Made by a program: the position numbers and the translations under genes. Source: LMUY01 sp964244585 (GTDB taxonomy: Bacteria; Pseudomonadota; Alphaproteobacteria; Acetobacterales; Acetobacteraceae). From it: a DNA stretch of 64,000 bases. Under the pieces are notes generated by a model. The model did not search any database. It was not told where the DNA came from and saw nothing but the letters and a program-made list of their open reading frames with translations. Below are positions 36,676-46,500 of this stretch, piece after piece; the stretch's first letter is position 1, and each line of letters begins with the position of its first letter. Where the stretch lies: positions 186,001 through 250,000 of the forward strand of contig CAXTJM010000002.1 of the NCBI GenBank assembly GCA_964244585.1, in the 5' to 3' direction.

Positions 36676-39141
36676 TCAATATGGGGCCTCGATGGTCTGC
36701 GGCCGCACCCGCCAGGTTCCGCTGGCATACTCGCCGATGGTCCGGTCTGAACTGAACCAGCCCATGTTCGCCGTGTTGATGACGGCGGAGCGCCACCAGG
36801 CGTCGGGATTGCGCCACTTCTCGTCCACCGCGTCCTGCGCCTTGTCGTAGGCGTCGAAATCGGCGCACACGAAGAACGGGTCGGCATGCGTGAGCCTGTC
36901 GGCCAGGGCAGCGTAGCGTTGTGGTTCTTCCGGGCTAAACACCCCGCTGCGCAGTGCCTCCACCACGTCGTGCAGGGCCGGGCAGCCGGTGACGGTGCCG
37001 CTGGAGTCCAGCCCGGTGCTGGCGCGGCGTGCCTCCACCTCCTCGGTGGTCATGCCGAAGATGAACATGTTGTCGGCACCGACCCGTTCGCGGATTTCCA
37101 CGTTGGCGCCGTCCAGCGTGCCGATGGTGAGCGCGCCGTTCAGCGCCAGCTTCATGTTGCCGGTGCCGCTGGCCTCCATGCCCGCCGTGCTGATCTGCTC
37201 CGACAGGTCGGCGGCCGGGATCAGCAGTTCCGCCAGGCTGACATTGTAGTTCGGCATGAACACGACCTGCAGCAGGCCGCGCACCGTCGGGTCGCCGTTC
37301 ACCACCCGCGCCACGTCGTGCGCCAGGCGGATGATCTGCTTGGCCAGCGTGTAGGACGGCGCCGCCTTGCCGGCGAAGAACTTCACGCGCGGGCGCCATT
37401 GCCGGGTCGGCTGGGCACGGATCGCGTTGTACTGGCTGATCGCGTGCAGCACGTTGAGCAACTGGCGCTTGTATTCGTGGATGCGCTTGATCTGCACGTC
37501 GAACAGCGCCTCCGGGTCCACGACCACGCCGAGCTGCGCCGCCGCCAGGCGGATCACCGCCTGCTTGCGCGGGATGCGCTGGGCCCGGAAGGCGGCGCGG
37601 AAGCCGGCATCCTCGGCATGGGGGATCAGGTCGGCCAGCGCCTCCGGATCGCGCAGCACGCGGTCGCCGATCGTGTCCACCAGCAGCCGGGTCAATCCCG
37701 GATTGGTTTGGTGCAGCCAGCGGCGGAAGGTGATGCCGTTGGTGCGGTTGACGATGCGGCCGCCCACCGCCGCGTCCAGGTCGCGGAAGATCGTCCGGCG
37801 CATCAGGTCGGTGTGCAGCGCCGAGACGCCGTTCACCGAATGGCTGCCAAGGAAGGCCAGGTGGCCCATGCGCACCCGGCGTCCGCTGCCCTCGTCGATC
37901 AGGCTCAGCGCCGAGAGCAGCCGGTCATCCGCGCCCTTCGCACGCTGCGTGTCCAGGTGGCGGGCATTGAGCAGGTAGATGATCTGCATGTGCCGGGGCA
38001 GCAGCCGTTCCAGCAGCAGCACGGGCCACATCTCCAGCGCCTCGGGCAGCAGGGTGTGGTTGGTGTAGCTGATGCTGCCCTGGGTGATGGCCCAGGCCTG
38101 CTCCCACTCCAGCCCGTGCACGTCCAGCAGCAGCCGCATCAGCTCGGCGATGCCGATGGCCGGGTGGGTGTCGTTCAACTGGATGGCGACGTAGTCGGCC
38201 AGGTTCGTGACCGTGTCGTGTTCCACCAGATGGCGGCGCAGCATGTCCTGCAGGCTGGCGGAGGCAAAGAAATACTCCTGCCGCAGCCGCAATTCCTGGC
38301 CGGCCGGGCTGTCGTCACCCGGGTAGAGCACGCGGCTGACCGCCTCCGCCCGCACCCGGTCGGTCAAGGCCCCGACATGGTCGCCGCGGTTGAACGCGTC
38401 CAGCACCAACGGATCCGCGGCGCGGGCGGACCACAGGCGCAGCGTGTTGGCGTGGGCGCCGCCATAGCCGACCATCGGCGTGTCGAAGGCGACGGCGAAC
38501 AGCGTCTCCCCCGGGTTCCAGGTGAAGGCGGTTCGCCCGGCCTCCACCGACCCGCTCACGCTGCCGCCGAAGCCGATGCGGTACGACAGCTCCGGCCGCT
38601 GGAACTCCCACGGGTTGTCGGAGCTGAGCCAGTCTTCCGGCATTTCCTGCTGCCAGCCATCGGCGATGCTCTGCCGGAACAGGCCGTGGTCGTAGCGTAT
38701 GCCGTAGCCGAAGGCGGGTATGGCCAGCGTCGCCATGCTTTCCATGAAGCAGGCGGCCAGCCGGCCCAGACCGCCATTGCCCAGCGCCGCATCCGGCTCC
38801 AGCGTGCGGAGGTGGTCGAGGTCGATGCCCTCGATCGCCAGCGCCGCGCGCAGGGTGTCGACCAGCCCGAGATTGCCGGCCGCGTCGAACAGCAGCCGGC
38901 CGATCAGGAATTCCAGCGAGAAATACGCCACTCGCTTGGCGCCGCGCACGCGCGCGTTGTGGGCCGAGGCGGTCCAGGTGTCGACGATCCGGTCCCGCAC
39001 CGTCAGCGCGGTCGCGGCATACCAATCCCGCTGGCTGGCCCGGTTGGGCGTCTTGCCGATGCTGTAGCGCAGCCGGGCGACGATGGCGTCGCGCACGGTC
39101 TCCACCGAGCGGTCGAGGGTGGGCTCGGGGAGGACATCCAT
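36676..39141 (-). CDS. glgP: Glycogen/starch/alpha-glucan phosphorylase
   Basis: An 821-residue PLP enzyme that releases glucose-1-phosphate from alpha-1,4-glucans in the cytoplasm. The PLP lysine is in EASGTGNMKLALNGA, the substrate-phosphate region is in VKFFAGKAAPSYTLAKQII, and LNDTHPAIGIAELMRLL is a family signature. Length is normal for GlgP/MalP. The start ATG at 39141 gives MDVLPEPTLDRSVETV. Unlike in many genomes, no other glycogen gene is adjacent: it stands alone, convergent with the TRAP operon (33-base gap). Confidence 0.95.
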   Translation of the reverse strand: MDVLPEPTLDRSVETVRDAIVARLRYSIGKTPNRASQRDWYAATALTVRDRIVDTWTASAHNARVRGAKRVAYFSLEFLIGRLLFDAAGNLGLVDTLRAALAIEGIDLDHLRTLEPDAALGNGGLGRLAACFMESMATLAIPAFGYGIRYDHGLFRQSIADGWQQEMPEDWLSSDNPWEFQRPELSYRIGFGGSVSGSVEAGRTAFTWNPGETLFAVAFDTPMVGYGGAHANTLRLWSARAADPLVLDAFNRGDHVGALTDRVRAEAVSRVLYPGDDSPAGQELRLRQEYFFASASLQDMLRRHLVEHDTVTNLADYVAIQLNDTHPAIGIAELMRLLLDVHGLEWEQAWAITQGSISYTNHTLLPEALEMWPVLLLERLLPRHMQIIYLLNARHLDTQRAKGADDRLLSALSLIDEGSGRRVRMGHLAFLGSHSVNGVSALHTDLMRRTIFRDLDAAVGGRIVNRTNGITFRRWLHQTNPGLTRLLVDTIGDRVLRDPEALADLIPHAEDAGFRAAFRAQRIPRKQAVIRLAAAQLGVVVDPEALFDVQIKRIHEYKRQLLNVLHAISQYNAIRAQPTRQWRPRVKFFAGKAAPSYTLAKQIIRLAHDVARVVNGDPTVRGLLQVVFMPNYNVSLAELLIPAADLSEQISTAGMEASGTGNMKLALNGALTIGTLDGANVEIRERVGADNMFIFGMTTEEVEARRASTGLDSSGTVTGCPALHDVVEALRSGVFSPEEPQRYAALADRLTHADPFFVCADFDAYDKAQDAVDEKWRNPDAWWRSAVINTANMGWFSSDRTIGEYASGTWRVRPQTIEAPY

Positions 39142-39276
39142 CAGGCTGCTCCAGGCGATCTGCCAGCATCATGCCACATAAAGCATGGCTTTCGCTCAGA
39201 GGATGATCCTGGCGGGATGACTCCTTTTATAACGGTAGCCACACCATATGGGCAGCGCCATCGGAGTTTCGCCGCC

Positions 39277-40203
39277 ATGACCCGCCTTCGGCTTCCCGTT
39301 GCAGCCGCCCTTGCCCTCGCGATCGCCCTTGCCCCGGGGCTCGTCCTCGCCCGGGTGGGCGGCGGGGCGTCCATGGGCAGCCGCGGCGGCTTCACCTATT
39401 CCGCGCCGCCATCGACCGGGACCGCCCCCTACTCGGCAGCGCCGATGCAGCGCAGCTACACCCCCCGGTCGGAGCCGTCGCTCGGCGCGCCCGGCCCCGG
39501 CCTGTCGCCCGGCTATGGCGGCGGGCGCGGCGCGTTCACCTCGGGCCTGCTCGGCGGCCTGGTGGGCGCGGGGATCGGCGGCATGCTGTTCGGCCACGGC
39601 ATGTTCGGCGGCATCGACGGCGGCGGCAGCATCATCGGGCTGTTGATCCAGTTCGCGCTGATCTTCTTCATCGGCCGCTGGCTGCTGCGCATGGTGCTCG
39701 CCCGGCAGCCGATGTTCGCCGGCTTCGGCGGCGGCGCCGCGGCGGGCGTCGGCCCACGCCCGGCCCTGTTCGGCGGCGGCGGACGCGCGGCGCCCCCGCC
39801 GCTCGCGATCAGCCCGGCCGACTACCAGGCGTTCGAGCAGTTGCTGAAGGGCATGCAGGCCGCCTGGAGCGCCGAGGACCTGAACGCCCTGCGCTCGGTC
39901 GCGACGCCGGAGATGACCAGCTATTTCGGCGAGCAACTGGCCGAGCTGCGCAGCCGCGGCCTGCGCAACAGCGTCACGGACGTCCGGTTGGACAAGGGCG
40001 ACCTGGCACAGGCCTGGTCCGAAGGCTCGCGGGAATACGCCACGGTGGCGATGCGGTTTTCCATGCTGGACGTAACCCGGGACGGCACGGGCCACGTGGT
40101 GGACGGCAGCGCGACGGAGCGGCAATCCGTGGCGGAAATTTGGACTTTCGTGCGCAGCGCCGGCGGCCGCTGGATCCTTTCCGCCATCCAGCAGACCCGC
40201 TGA
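39277..40203 (+). CDS. Tim44-like domain membrane protein
   Basis: A 308-residue protein with a signal or anchor helix (RLPVAAALALAIALAPGLVLA), a Gly/Ser/Pro-rich low-complexity stretch (about 35-90), a glycine-rich hydrophobic segment and a membrane helix (GLLIQFALIFFIGRWLL). The C-terminal domain (about 180-308) begins ISPADYQAFEQLLKGMQAAWSAEDLNALR and ends VRSAGGRWILSAIQQTR, the Tim44-like (PF04280) fold found in a widespread proteobacterial family. The function in bacteria is unclear. The long frame continuing upstream is opposite glgP and not coding. Confidence 0.88.
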   Translation: MTRLRLPVAAALALAIALAPGLVLARVGGGASMGSRGGFTYSAPPSTGTAPYSAAPMQRSYTPRSEPSLGAPGPGLSPGYGGGRGAFTSGLLGGLVGAGIGGMLFGHGMFGGIDGGGSIIGLLIQFALIFFIGRWLLRMVLARQPMFAGFGGGAAAGVGPRPALFGGGGRAAPPPLAISPADYQAFEQLLKGMQAAWSAEDLNALRSVATPEMTSYFGEQLAELRSRGLRNSVTDVRLDKGDLAQAWSEGSREYATVAMRFSMLDVTRDGTGHVVDGSATERQSVAEIWTFVRSAGGRWILSAIQQTR

Positions 40204-40216
40204 GGCAGCCTAGCCA

Positions 40217-40239
40217 GCCCTCTCCCTGCGGGAGAGGGC
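40217..40239. terminator. Strong bidirectional hairpin terminator
   Basis: A perfect 10-base-pair stem (arm GCCCTCTCCC, loop TGC) followed by CTTT on the plus strand, placed between the convergent Tim44-like and purD genes. Position and structure support a Rho-independent terminator serving at least the plus strand; the same palindrome type is also common as a dispersed repeat in alphaproteobacterial genomes. Confidence 0.7.
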
Positions 40240-40246
40240 CTTTAGC

Positions 40247-41473
40247 TCACAGCCCGATGTCGCGGCGGTAGAAGCCGCCATCCCACTGCACCTGCCCCAC
40301 CGCCGCGTACGCCGCCGCCCGCGCGGCCGCCGCGTCCGCGCCGGTGCCGCAGATCGTGAGCACGCGGCCGCCCGCCGCCACGACCTGCTCGCCGTGCCAG
40401 GCCGTGCCGGCGTGGAACACGAGCGCCCCGGGCACGGCGGCGGCATGGTCCAGCCCGGCGATCACGCCACTTGGCTGCGGCGCGTCGGGGTAGCCGGCCG
40501 CGGCCATCACCACGGCACAGGCCGCGTCCGCCCGGAACCGCAGGTCGAAATCGCCCAGCTCGCCCTGGCAGGCGGCCAGCAGCGCGGGCAGCAGGTCGCT
40601 CTGCAGGCGGGCCATCAGCACCTGGCACTCCGGGTCGCCGAAGCGGACGTTGAACTCGATCAGGGATGCGCCGGCCTCGGTCAGCATCAGCCCGGCATAC
40701 AGCACGCCGCGGAACGGGGTGCCGCGCGCCGCCAGCTCCGCCAGGACGGGGCGGATGATCCGGTCCATCGCCGGGGCGGGATCGAAGCCGGGTGCGGGCG
40801 AGATGGCACCCATGCCGCCGGTGTTCGGCCCGGTGTCGCCGTCGCCGACGCGCTTGTGGTCCCGGGCGGTGCCCAGGAACACGGCGTCCGTGCCGTCGCA
40901 CAGGGCGAACAGGCTCACCTCCGGGCCGCTGAGGCATTCCTCGACCACGACGGGGCCGTGCGGGATGAAGCGGTCGATCGCCGCGTCGGCCTCCGCCTCG
41001 CTCTGCGCCACGACGACGCCCTTGCCGCCGGCCAGGCCGTCCGCCTTCACCACGATCGGGGCGCCGCGGCGGCTGGCGAAATCGCGCGCCTCGGCGGCGT
41101 CGGTGAAACGCTCCCACCGGGCGGTCGGGATGCCGGCGGCGTCGGCGACCTCCTTGGCGAAGGCCTTGCTTCCCTCCAGCTGCGCGGCGGCGGCGGTGGG
41201 GCCGCAGCAGGGGATCCCGGCGGCCACCATCGCGTCCGTGATGCCGGCGACCAGCGGCGCCTCCGGCCCGGGGACCACCAGGTCGATCCGGTTGTCCTGC
41301 GCGAACCGCACCAGCCCTGCCAAATCCGCCATGCCGATCGGCACCAGCTCCGCCAGCGGCGCGATCCCCGGGTTGCCCGGCGCCACGAACAGCCGGGTCA
41401 ACAGCGGCGAGGCGGCCAGCGCCCAGGCCAACGCATGCTCCCGCCCGCCCGACCCGATCAGCAGCACGCGCAT
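40247..41473 (-). CDS. purD: Phosphoribosylamine-glycine ligase
   Basis: A 408-residue ATP-grasp enzyme catalysing the second step of purine synthesis (phosphoribosylamine plus glycine plus ATP to GAR). The N-terminal domain starts MRVLLIGSGGREHALAWAL, the ATP-grasp loop is PIVVKADGLAGGKGVVVA, the metal ligands are in IEFNVRFGDPECQ, and the C-terminal part is complete. The ATG at 41473 matches the family N-terminus; a longer upstream extension is not conserved. It diverges from xseA (74-base gap, shared promoter region). Confidence 0.97.
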   Translation of the reverse strand: MRVLLIGSGGREHALAWALAASPLLTRLFVAPGNPGIAPLAELVPIGMADLAGLVRFAQDNRIDLVVPGPEAPLVAGITDAMVAAGIPCCGPTAAAAQLEGSKAFAKEVADAAGIPTARWERFTDAAEARDFASRRGAPIVVKADGLAGGKGVVVAQSEAEADAAIDRFIPHGPVVVEECLSGPEVSLFALCDGTDAVFLGTARDHKRVGDGDTGPNTGGMGAISPAPGFDPAPAMDRIIRPVLAELAARGTPFRGVLYAGLMLTEAGASLIEFNVRFGDPECQVLMARLQSDLLPALLAACQGELGDFDLRFRADAACAVVMAAAGYPDAPQPSGVIAGLDHAAAVPGALVFHAGTAWHGEQVVAAGGRVLTICGTGADAAAARAAAYAAVGQVQWDGGFYRRDIGL

Positions 41474-41547
41474 TCCGAAGCCTCCTTGGTACACCGGGAG
41501 GCGATGCCTCCTTGGTGGCCAGGCGGTCCCTAGCATAGGTTCGCCGC

Positions 41548-43053
41548 ATGGACACGCAGGCGCCTACCAACGTCCCCGAATACTCCGTCAGCGAGATCGC
41601 CGGCGCGGTGAAGCGCACGCTGGAGGGCGCGTTCGCCCGGGTGCGCGTGCGGGGCGAGCTGGTGGAGGTGAAGCGCTACAGCTCCGGCCACACCTACCTC
41701 TGCCTGAAGGACGAGGGCGGCACCCTGCGCGGCATCATCTGGAAGACCGCCGCCCGCACCGTCGGGCTGAAGCCGGAGGACGGGGTGGAGGTGATCGCCA
41801 CCGGCCGCATCTCCGCCTGGGGGGACAAGAGCCAGTATCAGCTGATCATCGAGCGGCTGGAATATGCCGGCGCCGGCGCCATGCTGGCCCGGATCGAGGC
41901 GTTGCGCGTGAAGCTGGCGGGGGAGGGGCTGTTCGAGCGGCGCCGCCCGCTGCCGTACCTGCCGGGGCTGATCGGGGTGGTGACCTCCGCCCAGGGCGCC
42001 GTGCTGCACGACATCCAGAGCACGGTCGCCCGGCGCTTCCCCCGCCCGCTGCTGCTGTGGCCGGTGCCGGTGCAGGGGGAGGGTGCCGCGGAGAAGATCG
42101 CCGCCGCCATCGCCGGCTTCGCCACCCTGCCGCAGCCCGGCGTGCCCCGGCCGGACGTGCTGATCGTAGCGCGCGGCGGCGGCAGCCTGGAGGATCTGAT
42201 GGCCTTCAACGACGAGGCCGTGGTCCGCGCCGCCGCCGCCTGCCCGATCCCGCTGATATCAGCCGTGGGGCACGAGACGGACCACACGCTGATCGACCTG
42301 GCCGCCGACCGCCGCGCCCCCACCCCCACCGCGGCGGCGGAGCTGGCGGTGCCGGTGCGGTTGGAGCTGCTGGCCGATCTGGGCCACCGCGCCGCCCGCA
42401 TGGTCGCCGCCGTGGCGCGTTTGGGTGGGGAGCGCCGGATGCAGGTCGCCGCGGCCGCCGCCCGCCTGCCGGACGTGGCCAGCCTGGCCGGCGCCGCCCG
42501 GCAACGCCTGGACGACCGCGCCCACCGCCTGGACCTGGCCCTGCCCAGCCGCCTGCGACACGCCGCCCAGGCCGTGGCGGAACACCGCGCCCGCCTGGGC
42601 CTGGCGCTGCCCGCCCTGCTCGCCGCCCGGCGCACCGCCCTGGTGACCGCCGAGCGCCACATGCCCGCCCCCGCCGGCGTACTGTCCGGCGCCCGCCACC
42701 GCCTGGCCGCCGCCACCGCCGGCCTGCCCACCGGCCTGCGCCACGCGGTGCAACGCCACCGCATCGACGCCGGGCCAACCCTGGTGCGCCTGCACCCCGC
42801 CCCCCTGCACAGCCGCCTGCGCGAGGCCACCACCCGGTTGGAGGGCTTGTCCGCCCGCCTGGTGGGCGCCGACCCGCGCGCGGTGTTGGCGCGGGGGTAT
42901 GCGCTGGTGACGGACCGGGCCGGGCGGCCGGTGACGAGTGCCGCGGCGGTGCGGCCGACGGCGCGGTTGCGGTTGGAGTTCGGGGATGGGGCGGTGGAGG
43001 TGCAGCGGGTGGGGGAAGTGGGGAGCAAGCGGCAGCAGGAGTTGAGCTTTTGA
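41548..43053 (+). CDS. xseA: Exodeoxyribonuclease VII large subunit
   Basis: A 501-residue subunit of ExoVII, which degrades single-stranded DNA from both ends into oligonucleotides. It has the N-terminal OB-fold (YSVSEIAGAVKRTLEGAFARVRVRGEL), the catalytic core with VARGGGSLEDLMAFNDE and SAVGHETDHTLIDLAADRRAPTPTAAAEL, and a long helical C-terminus. The last 40 codons are less G+C-biased at third positions than the rest. The small subunit XseB is not nearby. Divergent arrangement with purD. Confidence 0.95.
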   Translation: MDTQAPTNVPEYSVSEIAGAVKRTLEGAFARVRVRGELVEVKRYSSGHTYLCLKDEGGTLRGIIWKTAARTVGLKPEDGVEVIATGRISAWGDKSQYQLIIERLEYAGAGAMLARIEALRVKLAGEGLFERRRPLPYLPGLIGVVTSAQGAVLHDIQSTVARRFPRPLLLWPVPVQGEGAAEKIAAAIAGFATLPQPGVPRPDVLIVARGGGSLEDLMAFNDEAVVRAAAACPIPLISAVGHETDHTLIDLAADRRAPTPTAAAELAVPVRLELLADLGHRAARMVAAVARLGGERRMQVAAAAARLPDVASLAGAARQRLDDRAHRLDLALPSRLRHAAQAVAEHRARLGLALPALLAARRTALVTAERHMPAPAGVLSGARHRLAAATAGLPTGLRHAVQRHRIDAGPTLVRLHPAPLHSRLREATTRLEGLSARLVGADPRAVLARGYALVTDRAGRPVTSAAAVRPTARLRLEFGDGAVEVQRVGEVGSKRQQELSF

Positions 43054-43072
43054 GGGTCGTCGGAATGCCTGC

Positions 43073-43420
43073 TTGATCAGGCTGGAACAGCCGCCCGGGT
43101 GCCTTACACTTCAGACGATTTCGGGAGCCTCACACACGCGCCGAGCGCCGGCCCACTGGCTGGAAAGCCTCCAACGCAGCAAGGCGCAGATCGCGGCCGG
43201 CAAGACCGTGCCGTTGCTCCCAATTCTCGACCGTCTTCGCGCGTCGGCCGAGCGTCTGGAACCGGAAATGGGCGTCACCCAACGAGGCGACGCCGACCCT
43301 GTTCCGGTGATCGCGCTCGCTCCGGAGGCCCGAGCACGAAACCGAGAGTTCAAACTCCTCCACGTCGAACGTCAGCGACGTCACGCGCTTCGAAACCTCA
43401 CGATCCTTGGGTGGTGCTAG
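43073..43420 (+). pseudogene. Possible remnant of a small antitoxin-like protein
   Basis: The frame is open for 115 codons but only the middle (RAPAHWLESLQRSKAQIAAGKTVPLLPILDRL, about 43140-43250) reads like protein; it resembles the C-terminal helix of short antitoxin-type proteins, where IAAGxTVPLxPVL recurs. There is no convincing start codon or ribosome binding site, and the flanks look non-coding. It marks the left border of the low-G+C insertion. It may be a decayed toxin-antitoxin gene; I am not sure. Confidence 0.25.
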
Positions 43421-43454
43421 CTTTGCCAGCTTGGACGTGCCGGTGTCAAAAATC

Positions 43455-43509
43455 GCTTTGAAATGTCAAAGCGGCCGGGTTTGTTGAGACACGAGATTTT
43501 CTCTAACAA
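43455..43509 (+). promoter_or_regulatory. Inverted repeats upstream of the NACHT gene, candidate operator/promoter
   Basis: Two inverted repeats lie within 85 bases of the start codon. The first is perfect: GCTTTGA, a four-base loop, TCAAAGC (43455-43472). The second is imperfect: TTGTTGAGA (43481-43489) against TCTCTAACAA (43500-43509). The heptamer TGTCAAA also occurs twice (43444 and 43464). The sequence is AT-rich here, as expected for a promoter; these repeats could be regulator sites or a 5' hairpin in the mRNA. Confidence 0.35.
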
Positions 43510-43539
43510 GCATTCAAACGAATTACGTCGGGGTTGCAC

Positions 43540-46500
43540 ATGGACTATCATCTCGAAGCACTAGGAGACGAGCGCTTTCAAAAGCTCTGTCAAGCGCTGC
43601 TTACAACCAGCTTTCCGAACGTTCAGTGCTTGCCCGTTGGACAGCCCGACGGAGGGCGCGATGCATTTATGCCGCAACCTAGTGGCTTTATTGTGTTCCA
43701 AGTCAAGTACTCTCGAAATCCTTCGACAAAGACCGAACGCATTGCGGTCTCGGACGTCATAAAGGCAGAGAGACATAAGGTAGATCTTCTTATTAAGAAG
43801 GGTGCGAGTGCATTCTATCTAATGACAAACGTTAGCGGATCATCTCACTTGGATGAGGGATCCGTTGACAAAATCAACACAGAGCTTTCTAAGACTTTTG
43901 GAATTCCCAGCTTCTGCTGGTGGCGTGATGATATAGAGCGAAGAATCGAAGTATCTGATGGACTTATTTGGCGGTATCCCGAGATATTTAGAGGTTCCGA
44001 CTTCCTAGAGATATTTGTGTCAGGTAAGACTATCCGATTAACATCAGCAAAGGCTGCAGTATTCCGTGCCTATGTTGCGGCTCAATACGCGAGGGAGTCT
44101 GAGGTACGCTTTCAGCAAGTTCAGATACAAAACAGCCTTTTTGATCTCTTTACCGATACGCCCATAGGTTCAGCTCGAGATAAGATGCCTTCTAGAGAAG
44201 CGTGTAATCTCGCGGAGTTGCCGTTCGCGCAAATCTCAGCCACCACCCAGAGTCAGCGATATCGCCTTTCACTTGAAGACGATCCGGCGCCGCTACTAGC
44301 AGCTGATTGGCTGCTTTCTGTGGGACCGGAGCGTGGCCTTCAACGGATAGTACTGGAAGGCGCCCCAGGACAGGGAAAGTCTACAGTCACTCAATACATT
44401 ACTCAACTCCAAAGGATGAGAAGCCTTCGGAGAAGTGCCGACACGACGAAGGTTCCAGCGGGGCACTTAGCGGGGGTTGTTAGAATGCCTCTTCGCGTAG
44501 ACTTAAGAGATTATGCCGTCTGGTTGATTGGGAACGATCCATTCGCCGCTGAGAAAGAAGTTAGGCGGCCATCCAAGGGGGTGGACGGCATTGAGTCGTT
44601 TTTATCGCATCAAATATTTGTTCTATCGGGCGGTCGAGAGTTTGAGGTCGGAGATCTTCTTTCAATGCTCACGGATGGGCATTGCATGTTGATTCTCGAT
44701 GGTTTCGACGAAGTCGCCGATAAGGCGACGCGTGTCCGGCTTATTGAACAAATCCGCAATGGAAGCGAGCGGCTCGCCACTGACTGTCAATCTGTGCAGG
44801 TTATTGTGACTAGCAGGCCGTCCGCATTTGTATTATCGCCAGGGTTTCCTGAACGTGAGTGGCTGCATCTTGCGCTCTTGCCAATGCGAATCAAACAAAT
44901 AGAACAGTACGCAGATAAATGGATAATAGCACGCAATTTTAGAGGGTCGGAGGGTAAGGATTTCAAGGATTTGTTACTTGACCGTGTTAGTAGATCTCAC
45001 ATACGAAGTCTAGCGCAGAACCCAATGCAGCTTGCTATATTGCTAAGCCTCATAAGCACAAAAGGTCGATCGCTGCCAGACAAAAGAACGGCGTTGTACG
45101 ACAGCTACATTGACTTGTTCTTTGGTAGAGAAGCCGAGAAAGACGTTATAGTTCGAGAAAATCGGGACGTACTGATCCAAATACACCAACATGTTGCATG
45201 GATACTATCTCTGGACGCCGAAAAACCTGGTGGCTCGGGTTCAATCAGTCAATCAGACCTGGAAGCGCTGGTTCGGCAGTTTCTTACGGACAAACAGCAT
45301 GAGGGGGATGTCCTAAGGCTTTTTACCGGGGTGGTCGAGAGAGTTGGTGCGCTGGTGTCTCGAGTCCAGGGAATGCTTGAGTTCGAGGTTCAGCCGCTAC
45401 GGGAATATTTTACGGGCCGCTACTTGTATGAAACGGCACCTTACTCTCCGCCGGGAGCAGAAAAGGGTGGCACCCGCCCTCAGCGGTTCAACGCGCTAGC
45501 GCGGCGGCCTTACTGGCTTAACGTGGCGCGATTTTATGCGGGCTGCTATAACTCAGGGGAGTTAGCCTCGTTGCTTTCTGGTCTACAACAGTTAGAAGAG
45601 ACTGACAATCCAGCTTTGACGCGCCACGCGTTGCAGCTCGGTCTTCTGCTTTTAAACGATTGGGTGTTTTCTCAAGAGCCGCGGACGATCAGGGATGTGA
45701 TTGCTTTCTTAACTTCTAAAAATAATCTTCGCACGTTGATTGCAAATAGTTCTTCGTGGGATGATGACAGGTTAGCTCTGCCTGAAAAGTGCGGGCGGAA
45801 AGATTTTGTGTCGAAGGTTAGAGATGCCTTCGATGCGTCGACTGAGGCCGCCTACTTAACCAGGCTTGGGGTTGTACTTACTTCGAACTGCAACTGGCGA
45901 GAGCGTTGGTCGATCTGGCTAAGCTTACGGGAAAAGGGGGAACATGCGCTGTTTCAGGCCTCATGTTTAGGCCTTTTTAATGATGTTACCGGTGTCGAAC
46001 AGCAGAGGCTTATTACCACCTACGGCAACGACGCTCGCCAACTTCTCATTTCTTCGGGACGATGGGATTCACTCTCACATAGCGATCAACTTGCGGCTTT
46101 ACAGGCGCTGGCAACGAGTGGACCGTCTGCAATGCCTCTTCGAATGGAAGGGCGTGTGGTCCGCTCCGACATAGATCTATGCAGGGTTTATCTAATGCTG
46201 AATCCGGCATTGTATGGGTTCCTGTCCTACGATAGGACCGCGGACGTTCCTTTAGACGACTACCTGAGACGATTTGGGTTTCATTTCCCTTCCGATCTAA
46301 AGCGAGAAGGCATTAGTAAGACTGAAGCCGGGTTCTCTGACGTTGTTACGGCCGCAATTCGTGCAAGTCGTGCAACCTCTGGCCAGTGGCGGACTTCTTT
46401 AGATCCATGGTCTGATTTGGTTGAAAGCGTTAGACGAACGTGGGGAGATGGAGTTCGCACATACTGCCTGGCTGCAGTAGCCGCTGGGATCGTGTCGAAG

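Noticed and set aside
36886..39276. Long plus-strand frame upstream of the Tim44-like gene
   Set aside because: It is antisense to glgP, which is full length with all motifs. Only the part from 39277 is coding.
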